Assembly: GCA_022570795.1 (NCBI GenBank)
Contig: JAKUDP010000023.1
Coordinates: 1,116,001-1,180,000, forward strand
Direction: 5' to 3'
DNA length: 64,000 nt
Origin: Sphaerulina vaccinii
Taxonomy: Eukaryota > Ascomycota > Dothideomycetes > Mycosphaerellales > Mycosphaerellaceae
The position numbers were made by a program, and so were the translations under genes. A model generated the notes under the pieces. The model ran no database searches and was not told the DNA's origin. It worked only from the letters and a program-made list of their open reading frames with translations. Below, piece after piece: positions 63,701 to 64,000 of the stretch. Positions within the stretch are counted from its first letter, which is position 1. The number at the start of each line of letters is the position of its first letter.

Positions 63701-64000
63701 CAAAGCACGGGCACTGGTCTCTCTGGTGTCATCTACGCCATGATTTGGTCATCGAACACTAAGCTCATCATTGCTGGCAACATCTCCATCAACGGCAACA
63801 TGACCACAATGGCTACTTATGACACCAAAGCGCAGACGTTCACGGCTTTCGAGGGCGCATCTACCCTCCCTGGTCCGGTCTCTGCTATCTCTGCTGTCGA
63901 CAGTGAGTACAAAGAGCTCTGGGTCAGCGGTATCGCGAGCACCAACCAATCGGTCTTCTTGAGCAAGTACAACGATGGCACTTGGACTGGTGCTTCTGGT
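60764..64000 (+). CDS. RAX2: RAX2, cortical polarity landmark protein (C-terminus beyond window)
   Basis: Open for 1079 codons from ATG 60764 to the window edge without a stop or intron. The N-terminus has a hydrophobic signal/anchor (AAYILTTTILLRVPVAQA). A very long extracellular region follows, rich in N-glycosylation sequons and built of repeated beta-propeller-like units with the motif GGNFT/GGSFT (VIVGGNFTSLGG, VYVGGKFMAG, IVFGGSFTGLG, LYFGGTFDN, FAISGNFTSVN, VYVGGNYSTAG, LIIAGNISING). This is the fungal Rax2 layout. Rax2 is a single-pass plasma-membrane protein marking bud or hyphal growth sites with Rax1. The C-terminal transmembrane helix should lie past the window. A MRKR dibasic stretch near residue 810 is a possible processing site. 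Confidence 0.92.
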   Translation, partial: MRNIIQQLLALGPELAAYILTTTILLRVPVAQAAVFTQTAVSSPNLDLSQLGRVAVGGDFDSISLYTYEGQNENTSTNGSQSLLTRYPDGAFQSLALADADATIAAMCAFVATDGTLNGVIVGGNFTSLGGVRADAIALWNPSTNEVTALPGLTGGPVNAVYCDNDSGTVYVGGKFMAGNSTNAMAWTTGWVNLPFAGFNGPVNTITKNSENHIVFGGSFTGLGNTTTPTTPDDQAINIGSGAISASGSTSTAGFSDPTNIICKTGSQQGSGNTWLLADNTGGFWESSLGFGINPTMLRLYNTDYEGRGTKSFYFEEMNGGGVLNLTYVDPTTGQNASCVRFCPLPQGNTTQQDFHFERPVGMSIFRVWITDWYGAGAGLNGIEMYSNDIYSYAVDVFNAPSCVSTAAASDSTALPANAWTRVANNGLTPADFLATTITDTASVGTAARVVFQPNLQQSGNYSVTLYTPGCILDGTCATRGLVDITASLTSGNAPATTSSYQTNNYDKFEQIYYGYIETDGFRPTVTLAPASGQGVPLTVVASRVRFELIDTTADGLNGLYEYNPDEAQTSTNFTSSAVNRAAISLAADASFASIAQRNDILYAAGSFSGSGISNVLSVGSDNATALPRGGLNGEVLDMYLNGTMLYFGGTFDNTATDATQGLNHLAAFSTDSNEWSALGAGVNGAVFSILPLTMNITSNNEQPTFAISGNFTSVNPFGNNAAFDASGFAIWVPSESNWLHNIAGSDSALDGQLTAYTTVPGMQPVYGGMISSQGLDFSDVVELVGSGEPELQSLGIQLSTVSTTSNTSSSSMRKRALSDDVSRTNYTGVYDGLFYGENSLNITILGGSFSTRASNGSTIENLVFINNTDSTQAVNGVGGIDSDSIFVAMDTYQTMLWAGGAVNGTVNGNTATGLVVYDLSANRFAAPHPPALGGDEVVVNAITVQPDGTDVYVGGNYSTAGSLPCGPLCYYDTGALQWQSTGTGLSGVIYAMIWSSNTKLIIAGNISINGNMTTMATYDTKAQTFTAFEGASTLPGPVSAISAVDSEYKELWVSGIASTNQSVFLSKYNDGTWTGASG

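Overview
This window comes from a filamentous ascomycete, most likely a Dothideomycete (the class is inference). The support is threefold: genes carry 48-60 bp GT-AG introns with CTRAC-type branch sites, the genes themselves are fungal types (RAX2, ankyrin-DHHC AKR1, Zn2Cys6 factor with Fungal_trans_2, 2EXR, ZIP), and retrotransposon islands have almost every CpA/TpG turned into TpA, the mark of repeat-induced point mutation (RIP). Gene-rich, GC-balanced blocks alternate with AT-rich RIP-ravaged islands.

Layout. 1-223: start of a secreted protein on the minus strand, cut by the window edge. 1,061-17,097: a nested retrotransposon island. An old Copia element (here Copia-2), bounded by LTR ends and a CGACA target-site duplication, contains a second Copia (Copia-1, 1,711-7,453) and a complete Gypsy chromovirus (8,491-15,166, TSD CTATA). 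17,583-26,522: Zn2Cys6 regulator, triosephosphate-isomerase-like enzyme, a 16-bp minisatellite in an apparently spliced leader, secreted deaminase, 2EXR protein. 26,709-27,912: two tRNA genes, Trp(CCA) and Thr(CGU), each interrupted by GT-AG, mRNA-type introns at positions where nuclear tRNA introns are not expected. 28,037-28,890: RIP-damaged tRNA-like repeats. 29,185-30,627: a short-chain dehydrogenase gene carrying a Copia-2 solo LTR in intron 1 plus a frameshift. 30,903-44,095: ZIP transporter, F-box-like protein, P450, AKR1, RING-like protein, UTP12, ARPC2. 44,344-47,301: a Cys-rich gene whose 3' half is destroyed by RIP. 47,302-52,588: second Copia-1 copy. 53,876-64,000: two small secreted peptides, two related CDHC zinc proteins (one with an added RING) and the 5' two thirds or more of RAX2.

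The housekeeping genes cover ribosome biogenesis (UTP12), actin branching (ARPC2), palmitoylation (AKR1), polarity (RAX2) and zinc uptake (ZIP); no biosynthetic cluster is evident. Exon structures were derived by reading splice signals and frame and are predictions. The item most worth following up is the pair of tRNA genes with spliceosomal-type introns: removing each insert restores a complete 72-nt cloverleaf.
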